Source: Bacteroidota bacterium (GTDB lineage Bacteria > Bacteroidota > Bacteroidia > Flavobacteriales > Weeksellaceae). Taken from it: a stretch of 10,006 bases of DNA. The notes beneath the pieces are model-generated. The model worked only from the letters and a program-made list of their open reading frames with translations. It was not told where the DNA came from and did not search any database. Position 1 is the stretch's first letter, and every line of letters begins with the position of its first letter. Location: assembly GCA_023419095.1 (NCBI GenBank), contig JAEZYN010000016.1:1-10006 (forward strand), given 5' to 3'. This document shows positions 1 to 5,967 of the stretch, one piece after another. The position numbers and the translations under genes are program-made.

Positions 1-60
1 GAATACAGTAGTGGCCACAGTAAGTGCCAATGCTGAAATTCCTAATTTTAGATTTTTCAT
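1..60 (-). CDS. Start of a gene for a secreted or outer-membrane protein (5' end only)
   Basis: The reverse strand has ATG at 60-58 followed by 20 open codons that run off the left edge, reading MKNLKLGISALALTVATTVF. This is a classic Sec signal peptide: a lysine-containing n-region (residues 1-5), then a hydrophobic stretch (residues 6-20); the cleavage site would lie just beyond the edge. The mature protein is not in the window, so its function cannot be told. Similar leaders occur on flavobacterial outer-membrane proteins, for example OmpA-like ones, but that is only a loose association. The gene lies 78 bp downstream of smpB on the same strand and has a possible promoter of its own at 90-121, so it need not be co-transcribed with smpB. 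Confidence 0.7.
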   Translation of the reverse strand, partial: MKNLKLGISALALTVATTVF

Positions 61-89
61 AGAATTAAATGATTAAATAATTGATATTG

Positions 90-121
90 CAAATTAAATA
101 TAAATTTTCCGTATAGTCCAA
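90..121 (-). promoter_or_regulatory. Possible Bacteroidota-type promoter for the secreted-protein gene
   Basis: On the minus strand TTAATTTG (97-90) matches the -7 consensus TAnnTTTG with one mismatch. A TTG (121-119) lies 21 bases upstream as a candidate -33 element, slightly more than the usual spacing. The implied start would leave a leader of roughly 25 nt before the ATG at 60. This is a sequence match only, in a very AT-rich gap. Confidence 0.35.
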
Positions 122-138
122 GTTATTGAAGCTATTTT

Positions 139-597
139 TTAACTTTTCTTTAGTATTCTGTCTATGTTCCGCTTATTTTCTCTATCTTTTATAGACTCGC
201 GCTTATCATAGAGTTTTTTACCCCTCGCCAATGCTATGAGTATTTTGGCTTTACCTCTATTATTAATGTACAGTTTTAAAGGAATAATGGTATTACCAAC
301 GTCTTTTAACTTCTTCTCGAATTTTTTCAATTCTGTTTTGTGCAACAGCAACTTCCGTTCCCTTTTTGTTTTATGATTATAAAAAGTGCCTAATTTGTAC
401 TCATCAATCATCATATTTATTATAAAAAGCTCACCCTCAATAAACTGGCAAAAAGCCTCCGCAATACTCGCCCGTGAAGACCTTAATGACTTTATTTCCG
501 TGCCCGTAAGTACCATGCCTGCTTCGATTTCCTCTAAAATTTCATATTCGAATCTTGCCCGCCGGTTTAGTATAGTAACTGATTTTTCTATCTTCAT
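139..597 (-). CDS. smpB: SsrA-binding protein SmpB
   Basis: SmpB binds tmRNA (SsrA) and carries it into the A site of ribosomes stalled on broken mRNA, so that the nascent chain is tagged for degradation and the ribosome is freed. The 152-residue product has the usual family length. Visible family landmarks are the N-terminal NRRARFEYEI segment (residues 11-20), GMVLTGTEIKSLR (27-39), the IDEYKLGTFYNHKTKRERKL region (64-83) followed by LLHK, a TIIPLKLYINNRGKAKI strand pair (103-119), and the basic GKKLYDKRE segment (126-134). A Lys/Arg-rich tail follows (135-152); in known SmpB this tail folds into the empty mRNA channel. The ATG at 597 starts at the conserved N-terminus and has no Shine-Dalgarno sequence. 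The gene is divergent from the ABC-F gene across a 162-bp gap. No close promoter is evident; a TAnnTTTG match on this strand at 750-743 would give a leader of about 140 nt and overlaps the opposing promoter region. Confidence 0.97.
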   Translation of the reverse strand: MKIEKSVTILNRRARFEYEILEEIEAGMVLTGTEIKSLRSSRASIAEAFCQFIEGELFIINMMIDEYKLGTFYNHKTKRERKLLLHKTELKKFEKKLKDVGNTIIPLKLYINNRGKAKILIALARGKKLYDKRESIKDRENKRNIDRILKKS

Positions 598-627
598 CTT
601 AATTTTTAAGATTGATTATTGTAAAAT

Positions 628-649
628 GTTAATATTATAATATTTTAAC
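628..649. repeat. AT-only palindrome in the smpB/ABC-F divergent gap
   Basis: AATATTATAATATT (631-644) is a perfect 14-bp palindrome, flanked by GTT (628-630) and AAC (647-649), which can pair if a two-base TT bulge is allowed. It lies about 30 bp upstream of the smpB start in the gap between two divergent genes. It could be a protein-binding dyad or simply a chance result of extreme AT content; I cannot separate these. Confidence 0.4.
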
Positions 650-707
650 TGAATTTTTCTTAACATTTCATCTACTTATATGCCATTCTTGCACAGATAT
701 AAAACTG

Positions 708-739
708 TCTGCAAAAGCCGATAAGTTTTCGTAATTTTG
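708..739 (+). promoter_or_regulatory. Bacteroidota-type promoter of the ABC-F gene
   Basis: TAATTTTG at 732-739 is a perfect match to the -7 element TAnnTTTG used by the Bacteroidota primary sigma factor. TCTG at 708-711, 20 bases upstream, is an imperfect -33 element. Transcription should start around 743-746, giving a leader of about 15 nt before the ATG at 760. Confidence 0.6.
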
Positions 740-759
740 CACCAAATTTACAAAAGTAT

Positions 760-2382
760 ATGCTAACAGTATCTAACCTATCATTGCAATTTGGCAAACG
801 GGTACTTTTTGACGACGTAAACATCATGTTTACAAAAGGTAACTGCTACGGTATAATCGGTGCAAACGGTGCAGGAAAATCAACATTCCTCAAAATCCTT
901 ACCGGTGAACAGGATCCTACGACCGGCAGCGTGAGTCTGGAACCCGGAAAAAGAATGTCTGTATTGGAGCAGGATCACTTCGCCTATGATAAATTCACCG
1001 TTCTGGAAACTGTTCTTCGCGGAAATCAGAAACTATTTGATATAAAAGAAGAAATGGACGCACTGTATGCAAAAGAGGATTTCTCTGATGCAGACGGCAT
1101 CAAAGCCGGAGAGCTGGGTGTGATCTATGATGAAATGGGCGGCTGGAATTCTGAATCGGATGCGATGACGATGCTTTCCAATGTAGGTATTAAAGACGAA
1201 ATGCACTACCAGCTAATGGGTGAGCTCGAAAACCAAAATAAAGTAAAAGTGTTGCTTGCACAGGCACTATTCGGAACTCCGGATGTACTGATACTCGACG
1301 AACCGACCAACGACCTCGATATTGAAACAATCTCCTGGCTTGAAGACTTTTTGGCAGATTATGAAAATACTGTAATCGTAGTTTCTCACGACAGACACTT
1401 CCTCGACACAGTATGTACCCATATCGCTGACCTTGATTATTCTAAACTGAACCTTTACACCGGAAATTATTCCTTCTGGTATCAGGCTTCTCAGCTTGCG
1501 ACGCGCCAACGCCAGCAGGCCAATAAGAAAGCTGAGGAAAAGAAAAAGGAACTTCAGGATTTTATCGCACGCTTTTCATCCAACGTCGCAAAAGCAAAGC
1601 AGGCAACTGCACGTAAGAAGATGATCGACAAACTGAACATTGAAGATATTAAACCTACTTCGAGACGCTACCCCGCGATCATTTTTGACACTGAACGTGA
1701 AGCCGGAGACCAGATTCTGGAAGTAAAAGGTTTAGAAAAAACTAAAGACGGCGAATTACTGTTCTCAAACATCGATCTGAATCTGAAGAAAAATGATAAA
1801 GTAGCTATCCTGTCGAAAAACACTTTGGCTATCAGTGAGTTTTTTGAAGTTTTAATGGGTAACTCGGCAGCGGACAAAGGCAGTTTCAATTGGGGAATCA
1901 CCACCACACAGTCTTATATGCCGTTAGATAATACAACTTTCTTTCAGGAAGACATCAACCTGGTAGACTGGCTGAGACAATACACCAAAAATGATGAAGA
2001 AAGACATGAAGAATACATGCGCGGCTTCCTCGGAAAAATGCTTTTCTCCGGTGATGAAGCGCTGAAGTCCTGCAAAGTGCTTTCAGGAGGCGAAAAGATG
2101 CGTTGCATGTTCTCCAGAATGATGCTTCAGAAAGCGAATGTATTGGTACTGGACGAGCCAACCAACCACCTGGATCTTGAAAGCATCACGACTTTGAACA
2201 ATTCCCTGACCAACTTTAAAGGTAACATTCTGCTGGCCTCCCATGACCACGAGATGCTGCAAACGGTGTGTAACAGGATTGTAGAGCTCACGCCAAAAGG
2301 TATCATCGACCGCGAAATGTCCTACGACGAATATCTTGCAGACAAAAAAGTGAAAGAACTACAAGAACAGTATTACTCTTAA
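760..2382 (+). CDS. ABC-F family ATPase, YkpA/YbiT type
   Basis: This soluble protein has two ABC ATPase domains and no membrane segment, the hallmark of ABC-F proteins, which act on the ribosome near the E site (EttA-like factors) rather than in transport. It has 540 residues. Domain 1 has Walker A GANGAGKST (34-42), Q-loop Q71, Walker B with catalytic glutamate LILDEPTNDLD (177-187) and switch His210. A charged linker rich in Lys, Glu and Gln (about 240-300) matches the interdomain linker that contacts P-site tRNA in this family. Domain 2 has Q384, signature LSGGEK (441-446), LVLDEPTNHLD (462-472) and His495. Two motifs are degenerate: the domain 2 P-loop reads LSKNTLAIS (351-359), without the G-K-S/T core, and the domain 1 signature reads ELENQNK (155-161) instead of LSGGQ. 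The C-terminal half (from about residue 376) strongly resembles what I recall of Firmicutes YkpA. Resistance-type ABC-F proteins are possible in principle, but the length and motifs favour a housekeeping member. The gene has its own promoter and terminator, so it is monocistronic. Confidence 0.93.
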   Translation: MLTVSNLSLQFGKRVLFDDVNIMFTKGNCYGIIGANGAGKSTFLKILTGEQDPTTGSVSLEPGKRMSVLEQDHFAYDKFTVLETVLRGNQKLFDIKEEMDALYAKEDFSDADGIKAGELGVIYDEMGGWNSESDAMTMLSNVGIKDEMHYQLMGELENQNKVKVLLAQALFGTPDVLILDEPTNDLDIETISWLEDFLADYENTVIVVSHDRHFLDTVCTHIADLDYSKLNLYTGNYSFWYQASQLATRQRQQANKKAEEKKKELQDFIARFSSNVAKAKQATARKKMIDKLNIEDIKPTSRRYPAIIFDTEREAGDQILEVKGLEKTKDGELLFSNIDLNLKKNDKVAILSKNTLAISEFFEVLMGNSAADKGSFNWGITTTQSYMPLDNTTFFQEDINLVDWLRQYTKNDEERHEEYMRGFLGKMLFSGDEALKSCKVLSGGEKMRCMFSRMMLQKANVLVLDEPTNHLDLESITTLNNSLTNFKGNILLASHDHEMLQTVCNRIVELTPKGIIDREMSYDEYLADKKVKELQEQYYS

Positions 2383-2390
2383 AATAATTG

Positions 2391-2416
2391 AACCGCTCAT
2401 CAAAGAGCGGTTTTTT
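2391..2416 (+). terminator. Rho-independent terminator after the ABC-F gene
   Basis: AACCGCTC (2391-2398) and GAGCGGTT (2405-2412) form a perfect 8-bp stem with a six-base loop ATCAAA. The T-run at 2411-2416 follows the GC core and an A/T-rich stretch precedes the stem. It begins 8 bp after the stop codon and separates the ABC-F transcript from recJ. The A-rich 5' flank could make it partly bidirectional, but no gene converges here. Confidence 0.9.
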
Positions 2417-2433
2417 AGTGTTTAAACTTAAAA

Positions 2434-2462
2434 ATGTCTCTCCCAAACTTTTTGTATTTTTG
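2434..2462 (+). promoter_or_regulatory. recJ promoter implying a leaderless mRNA
   Basis: TATTTTTG at 2455-2462 is a perfect TAnnTTTG -7 element. The -33 element is weak (ATG at 2434-2436, 18 bases upstream). The start codon of recJ is at 2468, only five bases after the final G, so the expected transcription start falls at or within a couple of bases of the ATG. The terminator upstream makes a separate recJ promoter necessary. Confidence 0.6.
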
Positions 2463-2467
2463 TAATT

Positions 2468-4180
2468 ATGAGTCAAAAATGGATTTACAAGCAGGAGCCC
2501 GATGAAGAAACTGTAGATGCAATCAGTTCCTCGCTGGGTTTTGGGACATTTGAATCCAGGATCCTCGTGCTGCGGGGTATAGACAATTACCAGAAAGCGA
2601 GAGAATTTTTTAAGCCAAACCTGAACGACATCCACAATCCTTTTTTGATGAAGGATATGCAGCTCGCTGTAGACCGCGTTGCCACTGCAATTGAAAATGG
2701 CGAAAAAATAATGGTTTACGGAGATTACGATGTAGACGGAACGACGGCAGTGGCACTGATGTACTTATATCTAAGTAAAATTGTTGACAAAAAATATCTC
2801 GATTTTTATATCCCCGACCGCAATATCGAAGGTTACGGAATCTCCTTAGAAGGAATAGATTATGCCAAAAACAATGGTTTTTCATTGATAATCGCGCTTG
2901 ATTGCGGCATAAAAGCCATTGATAAAATAGAATACGCGAAAACACAGGGTGTAGATTTCATCATCTGCGACCATCATTTGCCCGGAGAAGAAATTCCGGA
3001 TGCCGTTGCGGTTCTGGATCCGAAACGAAAAGACTGCCGCTACCCTTTCAAAGAACTTTCAGGTTGTGGCGTGGGTTTTAAACTATGCCAAGGGCTTAAC
3101 ACTTATTACAAAATTCCGGAAGCAGAATTATTCGAACTTACCGATTTGCTTGCAATCTCTATAGCCGCAGACATTGTTTCGATGACGGGCGAAAACCGCG
3201 TTTTGGCCAAGCAGGGACTTAAAATTTTACGTAAATCAAGAAATTTAGGATTAAGACTTCTGATTCCGGAAGAAAAACTGGCCACGTTTGAAATCTCAAA
3301 TATCGTTTTTGAAATTGCACCAAAAATCAATGCCGCTGGCCGGATTTCGCACGGAAAAGCTGCTGTTGAACTTATGGTTTCGGACAATCTTAAACAGGCG
3401 CACCAAATAGTGAACGATATCATTACGCTGAACGATTCGCGGCGCGAAATGGATATGAGCAGCACCACAGAAGCCTTGCTGCAGGTGGAGGAAACAAAGC
3501 AGGAGCAAAATTACACTACCGTGGTGTATGGTGCGGGCTGGAACAAAGGCGTGATCGGCATTGTGGCGTCCCGTCTCACCGAAACTTACTACAAACCGAC
3601 ATTGGTGTTTACCGATGGAAACAATGGGGAAATGGTAGCTTCAGCACGTTCTGTAGCTGATTTCGATGTGCACGATGCGCTGGAAAACTGTTCTGAATTC
3701 TTTCTTAAATTCGGTGGACACCCTGCTGCGGCGGGACTTTCAATGGAAAAAGATAAATTTGATCTCTTCCGGCAGAAATTTGAGGAAGTGGTTTCACAAA
3801 AAATTCAGGAACATCAAAAAGAGCCTTGCCTCACTATCGATTCTGATGTGCATGTGGATGATTTAAATAAAGATTTCTTCAACTTCCACCGGAAGTTGGC
3901 GCCTTTCGGGCCGCACAACATGAAGCCAATTCTGGCACTGAGGAACCAACGCGTCTCAGGTTATGTGAAAACGATGGGCAAGGACAACTGTCATCTGAAA
4001 TTTTATATAAGGCAGGAATCCACAGGACGAAACATCGAGTGTGTAGGTTTCAAACTGGGTAAATTTGCCGATGATTTCCGCACGAAAACTTTCGACATTG
4101 CCTTTACAGCTGAAGAAAATCACTGGAAAGGAAACGTGACTTATTACCTGAACATCCGTGATGTAAAGTTCGCCGAATAA
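2468..4180 (+). CDS. recJ: Single-stranded-DNA-specific 5'-3' exonuclease RecJ
   Basis: RecJ degrades single-stranded DNA from the 5' end in recombinational repair (RecF pathway), mismatch repair and base excision repair. The 570-residue product is a normal length for the family. The DHH core carries VYGDYDVDGTT (83-93), Asp145 in ALDCGIKA (143-150), CDHHLPG (167-173) and AADIVSMTGENR (233-244), which supply the divalent-metal ligands. The DHHA1 domain shows GWNKGVIGIVASRL (357-370), SARS (392-395) and FGGHPAAAGL (415-424). Residues from about 455 to 570 form the OB-type DNA-binding C-terminal domain. The ATG at 2468 is chosen because the N-terminus MSQKWIYK fits flavobacterial RecJ as I know it and the next in-frame Met is residue 61; no Shine-Dalgarno sequence is present. 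The stop lies 3 bp from the stop of the convergent downstream gene. All catalytic motifs appear intact. Confidence 0.97.
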   Translation: MSQKWIYKQEPDEETVDAISSSLGFGTFESRILVLRGIDNYQKAREFFKPNLNDIHNPFLMKDMQLAVDRVATAIENGEKIMVYGDYDVDGTTAVALMYLYLSKIVDKKYLDFYIPDRNIEGYGISLEGIDYAKNNGFSLIIALDCGIKAIDKIEYAKTQGVDFIICDHHLPGEEIPDAVAVLDPKRKDCRYPFKELSGCGVGFKLCQGLNTYYKIPEAELFELTDLLAISIAADIVSMTGENRVLAKQGLKILRKSRNLGLRLLIPEEKLATFEISNIVFEIAPKINAAGRISHGKAAVELMVSDNLKQAHQIVNDIITLNDSRREMDMSSTTEALLQVEETKQEQNYTTVVYGAGWNKGVIGIVASRLTETYYKPTLVFTDGNNGEMVASARSVADFDVHDALENCSEFFLKFGGHPAAAGLSMEKDKFDLFRQKFEEVVSQKIQEHQKEPCLTIDSDVHVDDLNKDFFNFHRKLAPFGPHNMKPILALRNQRVSGYVKTMGKDNCHLKFYIRQESTGRNIECVGFKLGKFADDFRTKTFDIAFTAEENHWKGNVTYYLNIRDVKFAE

Positions 4181-4183
4181 TTT

Positions 4184-5335
4184 TTAAAGTGTCCGGTGCC
4201 GTTCAAAATGCTTTGTCCGGTCAAAAAGGTAGCGGTAGGTCGCGAGTTTGCGGGTAACTGTAGTTTCAAGATTTTCCGCAATTTTTATCATTTTAGGATT
4301 GAAGTCGCCGATCCACTGCATTTCGTAATCTTCAAAATCGGTAGTGCGCCGAAAATGCCTGGTTCCTTCCCAGATCATATAGCCGTCAATACCTTTCCGC
4401 TGCCATTCCGGAACGATACCGAAGACCAGCCCAACCATTTTTTTGTTCTTCTTAAATTTTTTAAGGAAGAGGAATTTTATTTTTTGCCACATTCCAAAAT
4501 CAGAGCCAATATATTTCAGCCATTGGTTGAGATCCGGAATATTCATCCACATCGCAATAGGCTTTTCGTTTTCGTACACAAACCACGATATATGCTCATT
4601 GATTACGGGTTTTAATGTTCGAAAAAGTTTCAGCGTCTGCGCGTTCGAAATCTCCTTCCCGCCTCCATGCTGTGCCCACGCACGGTTGTAAACCGCGGTA
4701 AAGTCAGCGGCGAATTTTTCAAGGTCGTGAATTTTCATTCGGCGTGCGGAAATGGCAGCGTTTCTGGAGACACGCGCGTGCATTTCGAGAAAGTTTTCTG
4801 CAACAGGATCATGCACTTTACGACCAAAACATAACTGATTAAAGTAAATCTGAAAGCCAAAATCTTCGAAGAGATCACGGTAATACGGCGCATTATAGTT
4901 CATTCCGTAAAGTGGTTCGCTGAAACCTTCGATCAGCAAGCCCCAGAATTTGTCGCGTTCGCCAAAATTAATTGGTCCATCCATCGCTTCCATCCCACGT
5001 TCCTGGTGCCAGTTCCGGCAAAATTTAAATATAAAATCAGCCGTCTGCTTATCATTAATACAGTCAAAAAAACCAAAACCGCCCGTCGGCTGTTCATTTC
5101 GGTATTTTCGGTTGACGAAAACTGCCACGCGACCTACAATTTCGTTTCTATCATTAAAAAAAAGAAAGCGTTCACATTCACCGAAACGGAAAAACTTGTT
5201 TTTTTTCGGATCAAAGACAGCTTCCACATCGTTATCTAAAGGCCGGATATAATTGGGATCATCTTTATAAAGCTGGGCAGGAAACGCAAGAAATTGTTTA
5301 ATCTGCCTAATTGATTCGATTTTTTCAGCCTTCAT
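4184..5335 (-). CDS. Conserved protein of unknown function with GNAT acetyltransferase-like halves
   Basis: The product has 383 residues and no signal peptide or membrane segment, so it is probably cytosolic. I recognise the family pattern but no established function: an N-terminal LYKDDPNYIRPLDNDVEAVF block (22-41), then FDPKKNKFF (41-49), GPINFGERDKFWGLLIEGF (120-138) and MNYNAPYYRDLFEDFGF (145-161). Such proteins are often annotated as GNAT family or YghO-like. The N-terminal half contains a strand pair around IVGRVAVFVN (66-75) and a helix-strand segment before GP at 120-121. The C-terminal half contains WFVYENEKPIAMWMN (251-265) and FGIVPEWQRKGI (305-316), which resembles the acetyl-CoA pyrophosphate loop (Q/RxxGxG/A) of GNAT enzymes, although the second glycine is replaced (RKGIDG). 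Two GNAT-like halves in tandem are my inference. The start at 5335 lies 32 bp after the aroQ stop with no clear promoter between, so the two are probably co-transcribed. Substrate unknown. Confidence 0.85.
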   Translation of the reverse strand: MKAEKIESIRQIKQFLAFPAQLYKDDPNYIRPLDNDVEAVFDPKKNKFFRFGECERFLFFNDRNEIVGRVAVFVNRKYRNEQPTGGFGFFDCINDKQTADFIFKFCRNWHQERGMEAMDGPINFGERDKFWGLLIEGFSEPLYGMNYNAPYYRDLFEDFGFQIYFNQLCFGRKVHDPVAENFLEMHARVSRNAAISARRMKIHDLEKFAADFTAVYNRAWAQHGGGKEISNAQTLKLFRTLKPVINEHISWFVYENEKPIAMWMNIPDLNQWLKYIGSDFGMWQKIKFLFLKKFKKNKKMVGLVFGIVPEWQRKGIDGYMIWEGTRHFRRTTDFEDYEMQWIGDFNPKMIKIAENLETTVTRKLATYRYLFDRTKHFERHRTL

Positions 5336-5367
5336 TTTAAAAATATCTGTGGGTTTACTTTACTTTT

Positions 5368-5784
5368 TTAAATTTTTTCTCTAAGACTAAGAAGCGCCAG
5401 ACGATAGCCTGCCAGACCAAAACCACTGATAACACCCAGCGTATGTGCCGCTGTCACAGATTTTTGCCGAAACTCTTCCCGCTTGTATATATTGCTGATA
5501 TGCACTTCGATAACCGGTTTTGAAATGTTCTTCAGGCAATCTGCAATCGCATATGAGTAGTGGCTGTACGCACCTGGATTGATGATCAGTGCATCGAAAT
5601 CGTCCTGCTGTATACGGTTGATAATCTCACCTTCGACATTAGACTGGTAAAAAATAATTTCATTGTCACTGAAATTTTGGCGAAGATTTTGCACATAAGC
5701 GTCCATTGGTTCAGTGCCATAAATTTCAGGTTCGCGGCTGCCTAAAAGATTAAGGTTCGGCCCATTAATTATTAAGATATTCAT
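5368..5784 (-). CDS. aroQ: Type II 3-dehydroquinate dehydratase (3-dehydroquinase)
   Basis: This enzyme converts 3-dehydroquinate to 3-dehydroshikimate, the third step of the shikimate pathway to aromatic amino acids, and type II enzymes form cytosolic dodecamers. At 138 residues it is slightly short but within the usual range of roughly 140-150. The N-terminus has INGPNLNLLGSREPEIYG (6-23), with the lid arginine Arg17 and catalytic Tyr22. Further active-site residues by family spacing are Asn69 and His75 in INPGAYSHYS (68-77), His95 in VIEVHISN (91-98) and Arg106 in REEFRQKS (102-109). The family hallmark GVISGFGLAGY follows (117-127). All expected catalytic residues are present. The ATG at 5784 is five codons before the conserved block and has no Shine-Dalgarno sequence. 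The gene is divergent from the tamB-like gene and is probably first in a two-gene unit with the GNAT-like gene. Confidence 0.97.
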   Translation of the reverse strand: MNILIINGPNLNLLGSREPEIYGTEPMDAYVQNLRQNFSDNEIIFYQSNVEGEIINRIQQDDFDALIINPGAYSHYSYAIADCLKNISKPVIEVHISNIYKREEFRQKSVTAAHTLGVISGFGLAGYRLALLSLREKI

Positions 5785-5797
5785 CCGTATTTTTTTA

Positions 5798-5826
5798 CAA
5801 ATATAATAGGTTTAACGCGTGGGAAA
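5798..5826 (-). promoter_or_regulatory. Bacteroidota-type promoter of aroQ
   Basis: On the minus strand TATATTTG (5805-5798) matches TAnnTTTG perfectly. TTTC (5826-5823), 17 bases upstream, is an imperfect -33 element. The expected start near 5793 leaves a leader of only about 9 nt before the aroQ ATG at 5784. Confidence 0.5.
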
Positions 5827-5877
5827 ATTTTATTTTATGTATAAAAAACTAATATAAATATTTGGTATTCTAAGGCG

Positions 5878-5901
5878 TATTTTGCTTTTAAAGGCAAAAT
5901 A
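5878..5901. repeat. 24-bp near-perfect palindrome between aroQ and tamB
   Basis: TATTTTGC (5878-5885) and GCAAAATA (5894-5901) are perfect inverted arms around an eight-base centre TTTTAAAG that is itself nearly self-complementary; only one symmetric base pair breaks the dyad. It lies in the 183-bp gap between divergent promoters, about 35 bp upstream of the tamB -7 element and about 70 bp upstream of the aroQ one. As an RNA it could form a hairpin, but no long T-run follows in either direction and no gene ends here, so an operator-like dyad is more plausible than a terminator. No regulator can be named. Confidence 0.5.
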
Positions 5902-5935
5902 ATAGAACCGTAACTTCTTATTTTTTAAAAAAATG

Positions 5936-5943
5936 TATTTTTG
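5936..5943 (+). promoter_or_regulatory. -7 promoter element of the tamB-like gene
   Basis: TATTTTTG is a perfect TAnnTTTG element. No convincing TTG -33 element sits at the right distance; the nearest candidate is CTTC around 5914-5917. The implied start leaves a leader of about 20 nt before the ATG at 5968. Confidence 0.5.
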
Positions 5944-5967
5944 TAAGGTGTCCAATACCATTTATTC

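Noticed and set aside
120..145. Inverted repeat AAGTTA / TAACTT at the smpB stop as a terminator
   Set aside because: The stem is only 6 bp, all but one pair are A/T, and the loop is 14 bases; it is too weak to call.
386..640. Open frame on the plus strand opposite smpB
   Set aside because: It is antisense to the strongly supported smpB gene, its product has no recognisable motif, and it ends in the AT-rich gap.
751..758. Second minus-strand TAnnTTTG match (TACTTTTG) just before the ABC-F start
   Set aside because: No TTG lies near the expected -33 distance, and such six-base matches arise often by chance in this AT-rich gap.
4171..4200. Small dyad TTCG/CGAA at the recJ end as an intrinsic terminator
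   Set aside because: The arms leave no room for a proper loop, so a stable hairpin cannot form.
4196..5252. Several plus-strand open frames opposite the GNAT-like gene
   Set aside because: They overlap each other and lie fully antisense to a gene with clear conserved blocks; their products look like unstructured shadow translations.
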